Under the pieces are notes generated by a model. The model was not told where the DNA came from. It made no database searches and saw only the letters and a list, made by a program, of their open reading frames with translations. A stretch of DNA of 53,723 nucleotides, from contig JAJZRV010000005.1 of assembly GCA_021850135.1 (NCBI GenBank), positions 1 to 53,723 of the forward strand. The letters run 5' to 3'. The stretch comes from Pseudomonadota bacterium. Its GTDB lineage: Bacteria > Pseudomonadota > Gammaproteobacteria > Burkholderiales > Ferrovaceae. A program made the translations under genes and the position numbers. Below, piece by piece: positions 1 to 7,898 of the stretch (position 1 is its first letter; each line of letters starts with the position of its first letter).

Positions 1-141
1 GAGCTTGTCTACAGCGCCGTAGGGGATGTCGAAAGGCATGTTTTCCGGAACGTTGTCCAGGGGGTTGGCGGCCTGTGCGGCCACCAGGGGCAGGGACAGC
101 AGCAGGGCGGTGAGGGCGGCGAAGCGACGGGTCGTGATCAT
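1..141 (-). CDS. secreted protein, possible GlcG/HbpS-family heme-binding protein (partial)
   Basis: Only the first 47 codons lie in the window; the gene runs off its left edge. It starts at ATG 141 behind a good Shine-Dalgarno (GGAGG). The protein opens with a typical Sec signal peptide (MITTRR followed by an Ala/Leu-rich core ending near AAQAA). The mature start, NPLDNVPENMPFDIPYGA, recalls the N-termini of exported GlcG/HbpS-type small heme-binding proteins, but this is from memory of the family and the diagnostic body of the protein is not visible. It lies 13 nt downstream of the sorbosone dehydrogenase gene on the same strand, so the two are probably co-transcribed and both exported. Confidence 0.55.
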   Translation of the reverse strand, partial: MITTRRFAALTALLLSLPLVAAQAANPLDNVPENMPFDIPYGAVDKL

Positions 142-154
142 GAAATACCTCCGT

Positions 155-1333
155 TCAGGGTTGGGTGGTGGACACGCGGAAAATTGCGCCGTTCCAGTCA
201 TCGGAAATCAACAGCGAACCATCCTTATACACTTCCACGTCGGCGGGGCGTCCCCAGAACGTGTTGTCGCCTTGCAGCCATCCCGTGACGAAGGGCACAA
301 ACTTCTGCACGTGCCCCTGATCGTCCAGGACCACCCGGGTCACGTCAAATCCGGTTTTCTGGGACCGGTTCCACGAGCCGTGATCGGCGATGAAGATGTT
401 GTTGCGATACTCAGCCGGAAACTGCTGCCCGGTATAGAAGCGCATGCCCAGGGAAGCCACGTGCGGCCCGAGATTGAGCACGGGCTGCGCATAATCAGCG
501 CAGTTGTGCCCCACGCCGAATTGGGGGTCGGGCAGGTTGCCCTGATGGCAGTAGGGAAATCCGAAGTCCTGGCCGTTTTTGGTCAGACGGTTGAGCGTGT
601 CGTTGGGCAGGTCGTCGCTCAGCCAGTCCCGTGCGAGGTGCGTAAACCAGAGTTCATGGGTGACGGGGTGGAAGGCCATGCCCACCGTGTTGCGCACGCC
701 GTGGGCCACCACTTCAAGCGTGTTGGTCTTGAGGTCCAGCCGGTTGATGGTGGCATGCGTGGGCGGGGGCAGCAGGATGTTGCCCGGCGAACCGATGCCG
801 AAGTAGAGGTAGCGGCCGTCCGGACTCACGGTCAGAAATTTCCAGCCGTGGGGCTCGTCCTTGGGCAGGGCATCGTACACCACGACGGGCGCGGGGGGGT
901 GATCGAGCTGCTCCTCGATGCGGTCGAAGCGCAGGATCCGAGATACCTCGGCCACATACAGGGTGCCGTCGTGAAAGGCCACGCCATTGGGGCGATGCAG
1001 GTCGCTCGCGATGACCTTGACTTCACGATGGTCGCCCCGATCCACCACGGCATACACTTTGCCGGCAAAGCGCGAACCCACGAACACGGTGCCCTTGGGG
1101 GAGAGGGTCATGGAGCGCCCGTTGGGCATGCCGCTCGCCCAGAGCTCGACCCGGAATCCCGCAGGGACCTTGAGAAGCGAGGCGGGAATCTTCTCGGCCG
1201 GCGTGGCCTCCTGCTTGGCGCCATGCGGGGTGAGCGTGTTGGACTGGGGCGGAAACGGGGGCGTGAGTTGGGGGTCAGCCAACGCATGCGTTGACCAGAG
1301 TGCAAAAAACAACATCGGCAACCAGCGGCGCAT
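155..1333 (-). CDS. PQQ-dependent sugar dehydrogenase, L-sorbosone dehydrogenase family
   Basis: This 392-residue exported protein belongs to the soluble glucose/sorbosone dehydrogenase beta-propeller family, which oxidises sugar aldehydes in the periplasm with PQQ as cofactor. The start at ATG 1333 gives a signal peptide (MRRWLPMLFFALWSTHALA) and follows a GAGGAG ribosome site; the frame is open further upstream but without a better start. Family-like stretches include HGWKFLTVSPDGRYLYF, GVRNTVGMAFHP, DFGFPYCHQ, IADHGSWNRS and, at the end, GRPADVEVYKDGSLLISDDW. The substrate cannot be read from sequence; many such proteins are annotated simply as sorbosone dehydrogenase. A sigma-70-like promoter lies just upstream and the partial exported protein follows. 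Confidence 0.85.
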   Translation of the reverse strand: MRRWLPMLFFALWSTHALADPQLTPPFPPQSNTLTPHGAKQEATPAEKIPASLLKVPAGFRVELWASGMPNGRSMTLSPKGTVFVGSRFAGKVYAVVDRGDHREVKVIASDLHRPNGVAFHDGTLYVAEVSRILRFDRIEEQLDHPPAPVVVYDALPKDEPHGWKFLTVSPDGRYLYFGIGSPGNILLPPPTHATINRLDLKTNTLEVVAHGVRNTVGMAFHPVTHELWFTHLARDWLSDDLPNDTLNRLTKNGQDFGFPYCHQGNLPDPQFGVGHNCADYAQPVLNLGPHVASLGMRFYTGQQFPAEYRNNIFIADHGSWNRSQKTGFDVTRVVLDDQGHVQKFVPFVTGWLQGDNTFWGRPADVEVYKDGSLLISDDWNGAIFRVSTTQP

Positions 1334-1362
1334 GGAAGGCTCCTCGCAGTGGGTAGACGGCC

Positions 1363-1390
1363 ATTCTACAAAACTTCGTCTGCACGTCAA
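1363..1390 (-). promoter_or_regulatory. sigma-70-like promoter for the sorbosone dehydrogenase gene
   Basis: On the minus strand TTGACG (1390-1385) and TAGAAT (1368-1363) are separated by 16 bp, each one base off consensus. Transcription would start near 1355, about 22 nt before the ATG at 1333. Confidence 0.55.
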
Positions 1391-1473
1391 CCAAGTGGTG
1401 CAGGCCTTCCGGGTTGGGCTATCATCTTTCCTGATTCGCCATAATAACCAACAGGATCCCGGGAGGATCACCC

Positions 1474-3114
1474 ATGCACGGCCATCCCTATGCTGCCGGC
1501 CTGGATCGGAACCAGGCCAACCATGTGCCCCTGTCTCCACTGACCTTCATGGAACGCGCGGCCACCGTCTTTCCCTACAAGCCTGCGGTGATCCATGGCG
1601 AACGCGTGCTGTCCTGGGCGCAGACCTACGCCCGATGCCGGTGCCTGGCCTCCGCCCTGATCGGGCGTGGCGTGCGCCGCGGCGATACGGTGGCGGCCAT
1701 GCTGCCGAACGTCCCTGCCCTTTTTGAAGCGCATTTCGGAGTGCCCATGATGGGGGGCGTCCTCAATACGCTCAATACCCGCCTGGATGCCGAGTCCATC
1801 GCCTTCATGCTGCGTCACGGCGAAGCGCGGGTCCTGCTGACCGATCGCGAATTCGCGCCGGTGGTCCGTCGCGTCAAGGCGTTGCTGGCGGACCAGGATC
1901 TGCTGGTCATTGATGTGGACGATCCTGCAGCGCCTCCCAACGAAACGCTGGGCAGCATCGAGTACGAACAGTTTTTGCTGGAAGGCGATCCAGGTTTTGC
2001 CTGGCAACTGCCCCCGGACGAGTGGGATGCCATCGCGCTCAACTACACCTCCGGCACCACCGGCAACCCCAAGGGGGTGGTCTATCACCATCGCGGCGCC
2101 TATCTCAACGCGCTGGCCAACATCCAGTGCTGGGGCATGCCCAATCACGCGGTCTATCTCTGGACCCTGCCCATGTTTCACTGCAACGGCTGGTGTTTTC
2201 CCTGGACCATGGCCGCGGTGAGCGGCGTCAATGTCTGTTTGCGACGGGTGGACCCCCAGGTGATCTTTGCGCTGATACAAAAGCATCGGGTCACCCATTT
2301 CTGTGGCGCCCCCATCGTTCACGGAATGCTGATCAATGCCGCCCACCTGATTCCGGAAGGACTGGGTCACCCCGTCTCGGCGCTGATTGCCGGGGCCGCT
2401 CCGCCCGCAGCCATCATCGAGGGCATGGAAAAGCTGGGTATCAGCATCACCCACGTTTACGGGCTGACCGAAACCTACGGGCCCGCAGCCGTGTGCGTCA
2501 AGCACGAGTCCTGGGATCAGTTGTCCCTGGCGGAGCGGGCGCAACGCAATGGGCGCCAGGGCGTGCCCAACCTCATGGAAGAGGCCATGATGGTGCTGGA
2601 TCCCGCAACGATGGCGCCGGTACCTGCCGATGGCGAGACCATGGGGGAGATCATGTTCCGCGGCAACATCGTCATGAAGGGGTACCTCAAAAACCCGGCC
2701 GCCACGGAAGAAGCTTTTGCCGGCGGCTGGTTCCACTCTGGCGATCTCGCCGTGGTCGAGCCGGATGGGTACGTCAAGATCAAGGATCGCAGCAAGGACA
2801 TCATCATCTCGGGCGGCGAAAACATTTCTTCCCTGGAGGTGGAAGACGTGCTCTACCGCCATCCCGACGTGCTCGTCGCCGCCATCATTGCCAAACCGGA
2901 TGAAAAGTGGGGCGAAGTGCCCTGTGCCTTTGTCGAGCTGAAGGAGGGCGCCACCCCGTCCACTGAAGGCATCCTGGAGCACTGCCGGTCCAGGCTTGCG
3001 CGCTACAAGGTGCCGCGCGAAGTGGTCTTCGGACCGATCCCGAAAACGGCCACCGGAAAAATCCAGAAGTTTGTGTTGCGTCAACAACTCAAATCCACGG
3101 ATGCGCTCAAATAG
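1474..3114 (+). CDS. acyl-CoA synthetase (AMP-binding, FadD-like)
   Basis: This 546-residue member of the ANL adenylating family activates a carboxylic acid to an acyl-AMP and then to acyl-CoA. The phosphate-binding loop YTSGTTGNPKG is at residues 191-201. The A5 motif (YGLTETYG), the FHSGDLAVVEPDGYVKIKDR hinge region, the ISGGENISSLEVE core and the C-terminal lysine motif PKTATGKIQK are all present, so the enzyme should be active. The start at ATG 1474 follows GGGAGGATCACCC. It resembles the medium/long-chain group that includes the methylmercaptopropionate-CoA ligases (DmdB), but the chain length preferred cannot be inferred. It stands alone, divergent from the dehydrogenase, with no other beta-oxidation gene nearby. 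Confidence 0.88.
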   Translation: MHGHPYAAGLDRNQANHVPLSPLTFMERAATVFPYKPAVIHGERVLSWAQTYARCRCLASALIGRGVRRGDTVAAMLPNVPALFEAHFGVPMMGGVLNTLNTRLDAESIAFMLRHGEARVLLTDREFAPVVRRVKALLADQDLLVIDVDDPAAPPNETLGSIEYEQFLLEGDPGFAWQLPPDEWDAIALNYTSGTTGNPKGVVYHHRGAYLNALANIQCWGMPNHAVYLWTLPMFHCNGWCFPWTMAAVSGVNVCLRRVDPQVIFALIQKHRVTHFCGAPIVHGMLINAAHLIPEGLGHPVSALIAGAAPPAAIIEGMEKLGISITHVYGLTETYGPAAVCVKHESWDQLSLAERAQRNGRQGVPNLMEEAMMVLDPATMAPVPADGETMGEIMFRGNIVMKGYLKNPAATEEAFAGGWFHSGDLAVVEPDGYVKIKDRSKDIIISGGENISSLEVEDVLYRHPDVLVAAIIAKPDEKWGEVPCAFVELKEGATPSTEGILEHCRSRLARYKVPREVVFGPIPKTATGKIQKFVLRQQLKSTDALK

Positions 3115-3220
3115 CCGTTTTGTAGGACTTTGTTACATATGGCGCTTGAAACCAACCCGGCTTCTTTGTTGTCATTAACTGCAGTCCCCACATCAACCCC
3201 TTGTTACCCAGGAGTTAAAG

Positions 3221-3820
3221 ATGCGTACAACCCCCATCAAACGGATGTTTCTGGTCGCCGGGAGCCTGTTGCTGCTGCAATCCGGCGTCCTTCTGGCCGC
3301 AGACAAGGCTGACCCCGCACCCACCCCGCCAGCGCATGAAGCCTGGACCGGGATGGCCCCCCTCAACTGGGTGCAGCATACGCAGCGCATGCTGGATGAA
3401 CTCAAGACCAAACTGAATTTGTCGGGGTCACAGAAGGCGGCCTGGGACACCTGGTCGGGCGCGGTTCTCAACAATGCCCGTGCCCAATCCGAAAAAATCA
3501 AGCTCTGGCGCGAGGCGCACCTCAAGCAGGGCTTTGTGGGCGATCCCGCGCATGCCAACATGACGACGCCCGAGCGGATGGCCCATGGCCTGGAACACAT
3601 GCGCACCGAAATCAAGCGGATGCAGGACCATGTGGCCCTGCTGGAAGCCGCGCAGGCCAGCACCAAAACCTTTTATGATGCCCTCGATCCCAACCAGAAA
3701 ACCATTTTCGATCTCTACTGGCAGCAGTCCTACCAGGAGGATGGCTGGGGCAGGCACGGCATGATGGGCCATGAGGGCTACGGTCCCATGGGGCATGGCG
3801 GACCCTGCACCAGCTATTGA
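3221..3820 (+). CDS. Spy/CpxP-family (LTXXQ motif) periplasmic protein
   Basis: The protein has 199 residues with a signal peptide (MRTTPIKRMFLVAGSLLLL, cleavage near LLAAD). The mature part is helical and contains two degenerate LTXXQ-type motifs, LNLSGSQKAAWDTW and LDPNQKTIFDLYW, as in Spy/CpxP periplasmic chaperones induced by envelope stress. The C-terminus is rich in His, Gly and Met (GRHGMMGHEGYGPMGHGG), which hints at metal binding, as seen in ZraP/CnrX-like relatives; this is inference. A ribosome site (CAGGAGTTAAAG) precedes the ATG. It is followed 29 nt later by a Gly-rich exported protein on the same strand, so the two may form an envelope-related pair. Confidence 0.72.
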   Translation: MRTTPIKRMFLVAGSLLLLQSGVLLAADKADPAPTPPAHEAWTGMAPLNWVQHTQRMLDELKTKLNLSGSQKAAWDTWSGAVLNNARAQSEKIKLWREAHLKQGFVGDPAHANMTTPERMAHGLEHMRTEIKRMQDHVALLEAAQASTKTFYDALDPNQKTIFDLYWQQSYQEDGWGRHGMMGHEGYGPMGHGGPCTSY

Positions 3821-3849
3821 GCAATGCCGACTATCCGGAGGCCGTCACG

Positions 3850-4437
3850 ATGAATGCACCGATCTCATACCGCAGCATCAGCCTGTCACTGCTCTTCGCC
3901 ATGGGCGTGGGCATTGCGCTTCCTGCGGGGGCGGATGGGGGGCATGGCGGTGGCGGGCACGCCGGCGGTGGACATGCCGGCGGCGCGCATATGGCGGGGG
4001 GTGGGCATTTTGCCGGATCCGGGCAATATCACGGATTCGTCGCCGGTGGCGGGGGACGCTACTGGAATGGCGGCCGCTACTACGGCGGGGGGTACTGGGG
4101 CGACCCGTGGTACCGCGGTGACTGGGGCTGGGGCGTCGGCCTGGGCCTGGGCCTGGGATACACCACCTGGGCCCTGGCGTCCGAGCCGCTGTACTACAAT
4201 CCGTACCCTTGGGGGGTGGGTTACAGCTACTACGCGCCATACCCCGCCACGGTGGTGGTGACACAGCCCGGGCCGCCCGTCTCGCCGCAAGACACCACTT
4301 ACATCGGTCCGGCCCAGCCCGCAGCCCAGAACTGGTTCTACTGCGATTCGGCCAAAGGGTACTACCCTTACGTCCCGCAGTGCCCCGAACCCTGGCGCGC
4401 GGTGCCTGCCCAGCCTCCGGGGGCGATCCAGCAGTAG
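3850..4437 (+). CDS. Gly/Tyr-rich exported protein of unknown function
   Basis: I chose ATG 3850 because it follows CCGGAGG and yields a signal peptide (MNAPISYRSISLSLLFAMG, cleavage near PAGADG); an earlier in-frame ATG at 3817 would overlap the preceding stop codon. The mature protein opens with Gly-Gly-His repeats, passes through Tyr/Trp/Gly-rich sequence and a short hydrophobic glycine stretch (GVGLGLGLGYTTWALA), and ends with a two-cysteine domain, NWFYCDSAKGYYPYVPQC, followed by PEPWRAVPA. That Cys/Tyr tail is a recurrent ending in small exported proteobacterial proteins of unknown role. The His-rich start could bind metal. About 195 residues; no function is assigned. Confidence 0.7.
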   Translation: MNAPISYRSISLSLLFAMGVGIALPAGADGGHGGGGHAGGGHAGGAHMAGGGHFAGSGQYHGFVAGGGGRYWNGGRYYGGGYWGDPWYRGDWGWGVGLGLGLGYTTWALASEPLYYNPYPWGVGYSYYAPYPATVVVTQPGPPVSPQDTTYIGPAQPAAQNWFYCDSAKGYYPYVPQCPEPWRAVPAQPPGAIQQ

Positions 4438-4446
4438 CTCAGTCGT

Positions 4447-4875
4447 TCAACGGTACACCAGCACTGGAATTTCAGAGTGGGTCAACACCTTCTGCGTTTC
4501 GCTGCCCAGCAACAGTCCGGCCAGGCCACGACGTCCATGGGAAGCCATCATGATCAGGTCGCAGCCTTTTTCCCGGGCGGTGTTGATGATGCCGGTATAG
4601 GGGGAGTACTCCGTGCTCTTGGCCGTATCGAAAACCACGCCAGCAGCTTTGGCATCCGCGGCGAACTGTTTTAAGTGCTGGTCCGCTTCGGCCTCGATCT
4701 GATCCATCACGCTCTGTGGCGTTTCCACCGCAAATTCCGTCATCGGCAGATATTCCACCACGCAGGTATAGGCGGTGACACGCGCCCCGAGGGCCTTGGC
4801 AATTTCCAGGCCGCCCGAGATGGCTTTGCGCGACAGTTCGGATCCGTCAGTGGGGATAAGGATATGCTTGAACAT
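4447..4875 (-). CDS. universal stress protein, UspA family
   Basis: This is a 142-residue single Usp domain, the normal length for a UspA-type protein. It starts MFKHILIPTDGSELS, with the nucleotide-contacting Asp after the first strand, and ends with the ATP-binding loop SHGRRGLAGLLLGS followed by IPVLVYR. The first Gly of the usual G-2X-G-9X-G-S/T motif is replaced by Ala. Such proteins are cytoplasmic, bind ATP and accumulate under stress or growth arrest. A strong AGGAGG site precedes the ATG. The gene converges on the Gly-rich protein gene with a 9-nt gap and is divergent from ccmF. Confidence 0.9.
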   Translation of the reverse strand: MFKHILIPTDGSELSRKAISGGLEIAKALGARVTAYTCVVEYLPMTEFAVETPQSVMDQIEAEADQHLKQFAADAKAAGVVFDTAKSTEYSPYTGIINTAREKGCDLIMMASHGRRGLAGLLLGSETQKVLTHSEIPVLVYR

Positions 4876-4919
4876 GACAACCTCCTGGGGTTCAAAAGGG
4901 CCGTTGACCTGAAAGGGCC

Positions 4920-4925
4920 ATTATA
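4920..4925 (-). promoter_or_regulatory. candidate -10 box upstream of the universal stress protein gene
   Basis: A perfect TATAAT on the minus strand lies 45 nt upstream of the usp start codon. No good -35 hexamer is seen at 16-18 bp spacing (CGTAAG at 17 bp), so an activator or extended contact would be needed. Confidence 0.35.
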
Positions 4926-4984
4926 TTCCCGGCTGAGGTACACTTACGGACTTTCCTGAAAATTGCGACGTTGAAGGCCACTGG

Positions 4985-6913
4985 ATGATTCCTGAACTCG
5001 GACACTTTGCACTGATTCTCGCGTTGGTTCTCTCCACAACCCTGGCATTCTTTTCTCTTGCCGGAGCACAGAAAGGCGTTGCAGTCTGGATTGGCCTGGC
5101 GCGTCCCACGGCGTTGATGCTGTTCCTCTCGGTGGCGGTCTCATTTGCCTGTCTGGCCTGGGCCTTTCTGCACAACGATTTTTCCGTGCTGTACGTCAGC
5201 GAGCATTCCAACTCCAAGCTCCCGGTGCAGTACCAGTTCTCGGCCGTATGGGGCGGCCACGAAGGCTCCCTGCTGTTGTGGGTATTGATGCTGACCGGCT
5301 GGACTGCCGCCGTGGCCCTGTTTTCGCGGCGTCTGCCCGACCCGATCGTGGCGCGTGTCCTGGGCGTACTGGGGCTCGTGGTGCTGGGGTTTCTCCTGTT
5401 CATCCTGCTCACGTCCAACCCCTTCGACCGGCTGTTCCCGGCGGCGCAGGAGGGGCGTGATCTCAATCCGTTGCTGCAGGACCCGGGCTTGGTCTACCAC
5501 CCGCCCATGCTCTACATGGGCTATGTGGGGTTTTCGGTGGCCTTTGCCTTTGCGCTCTCCGCCCTGATCTCGGGCAAGCTTGATGCGGCCTGGGCGCGCT
5601 GGTCCCGGCCCTGGACGCTGGCCGCCTGGATCTTCCTGACGCTGGGCATCTGCTTTGGATCGCGCTGGGCCTATTACGAACTGGGCTGGGGCGGCTGGTG
5701 GTTCTGGGATCCCGTGGAAAACGCCTCCTTCATGCCCTGGCTGGTGGGCACGGCCCTGATCCATTCGCTGGTGGTGACTGAAAAGCGGGGCGCGTTCAAG
5801 CGCTGGACGGTGTTGCTGGCCATCGGCGCATTTTCGTTGTCCCTGCTGGGCACATTCATCGTGCGTTCCGGGGTGCTCACCTCGGTCCATGCTTTTGCTT
5901 CCGATCCCCGCCGCGGTATTTTCGTGCTGGTATTTCTGGCGCTGGTCATCGGCGGCTCGCTCACCCTGTTTGCCTGGCGCGCACCCTCGGTCAGGGAAGG
6001 CGGTCAGTTCAAGCTGGTCTCGCGCGAGTCGTTCCTGTTATTCAACAACGTGCTGCTGGTGGCCGCGGCGGGGTCCGTGTTGCTGGGCACGATCTACCCG
6101 ATGGTGATCGATGCGCTCAACCTTGGAAAACTGTCGGTCGGTCCCCCGTATTTCAACGCCGTATTTGCCCCGATCATGATCCTGCTGCTGGTGCTCTTGC
6201 CCGTCGGTACCATAGCCCACTGGAAACGCTCGCAACTGAAGCAGGTGTTCAAGACCGTCCGGGTGGATCTCGTCATTGCGGTGCTGGTGGGCCTGCTGGT
6301 GCCGATCTTGATGGGCGGCTTTTCTCCGCTGTCGGCGCTGGGGATTGCCGTCGCTACCTGGGTGGCCCTCGGCGTGGTCCGCCAGGTCTGGTCCTGGCGC
6401 AAGGTGCCGACCATTCCCCTGTGGTTTTGGGGCATGCAGACGGCGCACCTGGGCCTTGCCGTATTCGTGATCGGCGTCACCCTCATCAAGGGGTACGAGC
6501 TGGAGCGCGATGTGCGCATGGGCCCGGGCGAGACCATTACCCTGGCGGGAACGACGTTCCGCCTGATCGGCGTGGAGCAGGTGCCGGGTCCCAACTACAC
6601 CGCGATGCGCGGTACGCTGACCTATAGCCGCAACGGCGAGATCCAGGGGCGCCTGGAACCGGAAAAACGCACCTACTTTTCCTCGCCGATGCCCATGACG
6701 GAAGCCGCCATTCATTCCAGCCTGGATCGCGACCTGTACGTGTCGCTGGGCGAGCCTCTGGACAATGGGGCATGGAGCGTGAGGGTCTATTACAAACCCT
6801 TCGTCAACTGGATCTGGGGCGGGTGCGTACTGATGGCCCTGGGCGGCTTGTTGGCGGCTTCGGATCGACGTTATCGCGTGCGTTCGCCGAAGCAGCGGGA
6901 GGGCGCCGCATGA
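4985..6913 (+). CDS. ccmF: cytochrome c heme lyase subunit CcmF
   Basis: This 642-residue polytopic membrane protein is the System I heme lyase core. With CcmH it joins heme, delivered by CcmE, to the CXXCH motifs of apocytochrome c on the periplasmic side. The tryptophan-rich heme-handling motif is clear (WGGWWFWDPVENASFMPW, near residues 235-252) and the hydrophobicity fits about 14-15 transmembrane helices. The N-terminus MIPELGHFALILALVLS is typical of CcmF. It heads a plus-strand operon ccmF-ccmG-ccmH-ccmI in which all junctions are ATGA overlaps. The rest of the pathway converges on it from the opposite strand. Confidence 0.96.
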   Translation: MIPELGHFALILALVLSTTLAFFSLAGAQKGVAVWIGLARPTALMLFLSVAVSFACLAWAFLHNDFSVLYVSEHSNSKLPVQYQFSAVWGGHEGSLLLWVLMLTGWTAAVALFSRRLPDPIVARVLGVLGLVVLGFLLFILLTSNPFDRLFPAAQEGRDLNPLLQDPGLVYHPPMLYMGYVGFSVAFAFALSALISGKLDAAWARWSRPWTLAAWIFLTLGICFGSRWAYYELGWGGWWFWDPVENASFMPWLVGTALIHSLVVTEKRGAFKRWTVLLAIGAFSLSLLGTFIVRSGVLTSVHAFASDPRRGIFVLVFLALVIGGSLTLFAWRAPSVREGGQFKLVSRESFLLFNNVLLVAAAGSVLLGTIYPMVIDALNLGKLSVGPPYFNAVFAPIMILLLVLLPVGTIAHWKRSQLKQVFKTVRVDLVIAVLVGLLVPILMGGFSPLSALGIAVATWVALGVVRQVWSWRKVPTIPLWFWGMQTAHLGLAVFVIGVTLIKGYELERDVRMGPGETITLAGTTFRLIGVEQVPGPNYTAMRGTLTYSRNGEIQGRLEPEKRTYFSSPMPMTEAAIHSSLDRDLYVSLGEPLDNGAWSVRVYYKPFVNWIWGGCVLMALGGLLAASDRRYRVRSPKQREGAA

Positions 6914-7446
6914 AGCGTTTCAACCCATGGTTTCTCGTTCCCCTGCTGGCCTTTGCGGGATTGGTGGCGTTCATGGCGGTGGGGTTGAATCGCGATCCGC
7001 ATCTCGTTCCGTCGCCGCTGATTGACCATCCGGCCCCCAATTTCCAGTTGCCCCAGTTGCAAGCCCAGGGCAAGACCTTCACGCCGGCGGCATTCAAGGG
7101 GCAGGTGTGGATGCTCAACGTGTGGGCTTCCTGGTGCGTTTCCTGCCGCGAGGAACATCCGGTCCTGCTCAGATTTTCGCGCACGCACACGGTGCCGCTC
7201 GTGGGTCTCGATTACAAGGACCAGCCCGCTGACGCCTTGAAATGGCTCAACGATTACGGCGATCCCTATACGCTCACCGCCGTGGATGCCGATGGCCGGG
7301 TCGGCATCGATTACGGCGTGTATGGCGTCCCGGAAACCTACGTCATCGACAAGAACGGCGTGATCCGTTACAAGCAGATCGGTCCGGTGACGCCCGAAGC
7401 CCTGCAACAGACCATTTTGCCGTTGATTGCGGAGTTGCAAAAATGA
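6910..7446 (+). CDS. ccmG: thiol:disulfide interchange protein CcmG (DsbE)
   Basis: CcmG is a membrane-anchored, periplasm-facing thioredoxin-like protein of 178 residues that keeps apocytochrome c cysteines reduced for heme ligation. One N-terminal membrane helix (residues 6-25) is followed by a thioredoxin fold with the redox pair C76-V-S-C79 in VWASWCVSCREEHP. The cis-proline region (YGVYGVPETYVIDKNG) is also present. The start at 6910 overlaps the ccmF stop (ATGA), and the spacing matches the family length, so longer in-frame extensions upstream were ignored. Confidence 0.95.
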   Translation: MKRFNPWFLVPLLAFAGLVAFMAVGLNRDPHLVPSPLIDHPAPNFQLPQLQAQGKTFTPAAFKGQVWMLNVWASWCVSCREEHPVLLRFSRTHTVPLVGLDYKDQPADALKWLNDYGDPYTLTAVDADGRVGIDYGVYGVPETYVIDKNGVIRYKQIGPVTPEALQQTILPLIAELQK

Positions 7447-7898
7447 AGCGATGGATGCTGCTGGTATTGTTGTGTCTGCCCCTCGCGCTGCACGCAACCG
7501 AAGCCAAGCCGCTGGCCGAGGATGAGGTGGTCGAACAGCGCCTGATCAAGATTGCAGAGGAAATGCGCTGTCTCGTGTGCCAGAACGAGTCCCTGGCCGG
7601 TTCACGTGCCGACCTTGCCGAAGATCTGCGACGCGAGATCCGCGCACAGATTCGTCAGGGCAAAACCGACCAGGAAGTGATGGAATTCATGGTGACGCGT
7701 TACGGCGATTTTGTGCGGTATCGTCCCCCGGTCAAACCCACCACCTGGTTGCTGTGGTTTGGTCCTTTCCTGTTCCTTGCCGTGGGCGTCGGGCTGCTGG
7801 CGCGCGTGCTGCGTCGGCGCAGTCAGTTGACCCCCGATGCGCCCCTCTCCCCTGAACAAAAACAACAAGCCGAAGCGCTCCTGCGCGACAAATCATGA
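7443..7898 (+). CDS. ccmH: cytochrome c maturation protein CcmH
   Basis: This 151-residue protein has an N-terminal signal/anchor (MKRWMLLVLLCLPLALHA), a three-helix periplasmic domain with the invariant LRCXXC-type motif (MRCLVCQNESLAGS, C43 and C46) and one C-terminal membrane helix (TWLLWFGPFLFLAVGVGLLA). It passes or holds apocytochrome thiols within the CcmFHI complex. It is the short form of CcmH; the TPR half is encoded separately by ccmI, as in many non-enteric proteobacteria. It overlaps ccmG and ccmI by 4 nt each. Confidence 0.95.
   Translation: MKRWMLLVLLCLPLALHATEAKPLAEDEVVEQRLIKIAEEMRCLVCQNESLAGSRADLAEDLRREIRAQIRQGKTDQEVMEFMVTRYGDFVRYRPPVKPTTWLLWFGPFLFLAVGVGLLARVLRRRSQLTPDAPLSPEQKQQAEALLRDKS

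Noticed and set aside
1468-3087. 539-codon open frame on the minus strand opposite the acyl-CoA synthetase gene
   Set aside because: It is a codon-bias shadow in GC-rich DNA. Its translation is low in hydrophobic order and matches no family, whereas the plus strand shows all adenylating-enzyme motifs. Similar long antisense frames opposite copA (11750-13804) and infB (49657-52182) were rejected for the same reason.
4895-4919. Direct repeat AAAGGGCC twice, 17 bp apart, between usp and ccmF
   Set aside because: It is spaced at more than one helical turn and not palindromic. It resembles no known operator and may be chance; the region is only 109 bp long.
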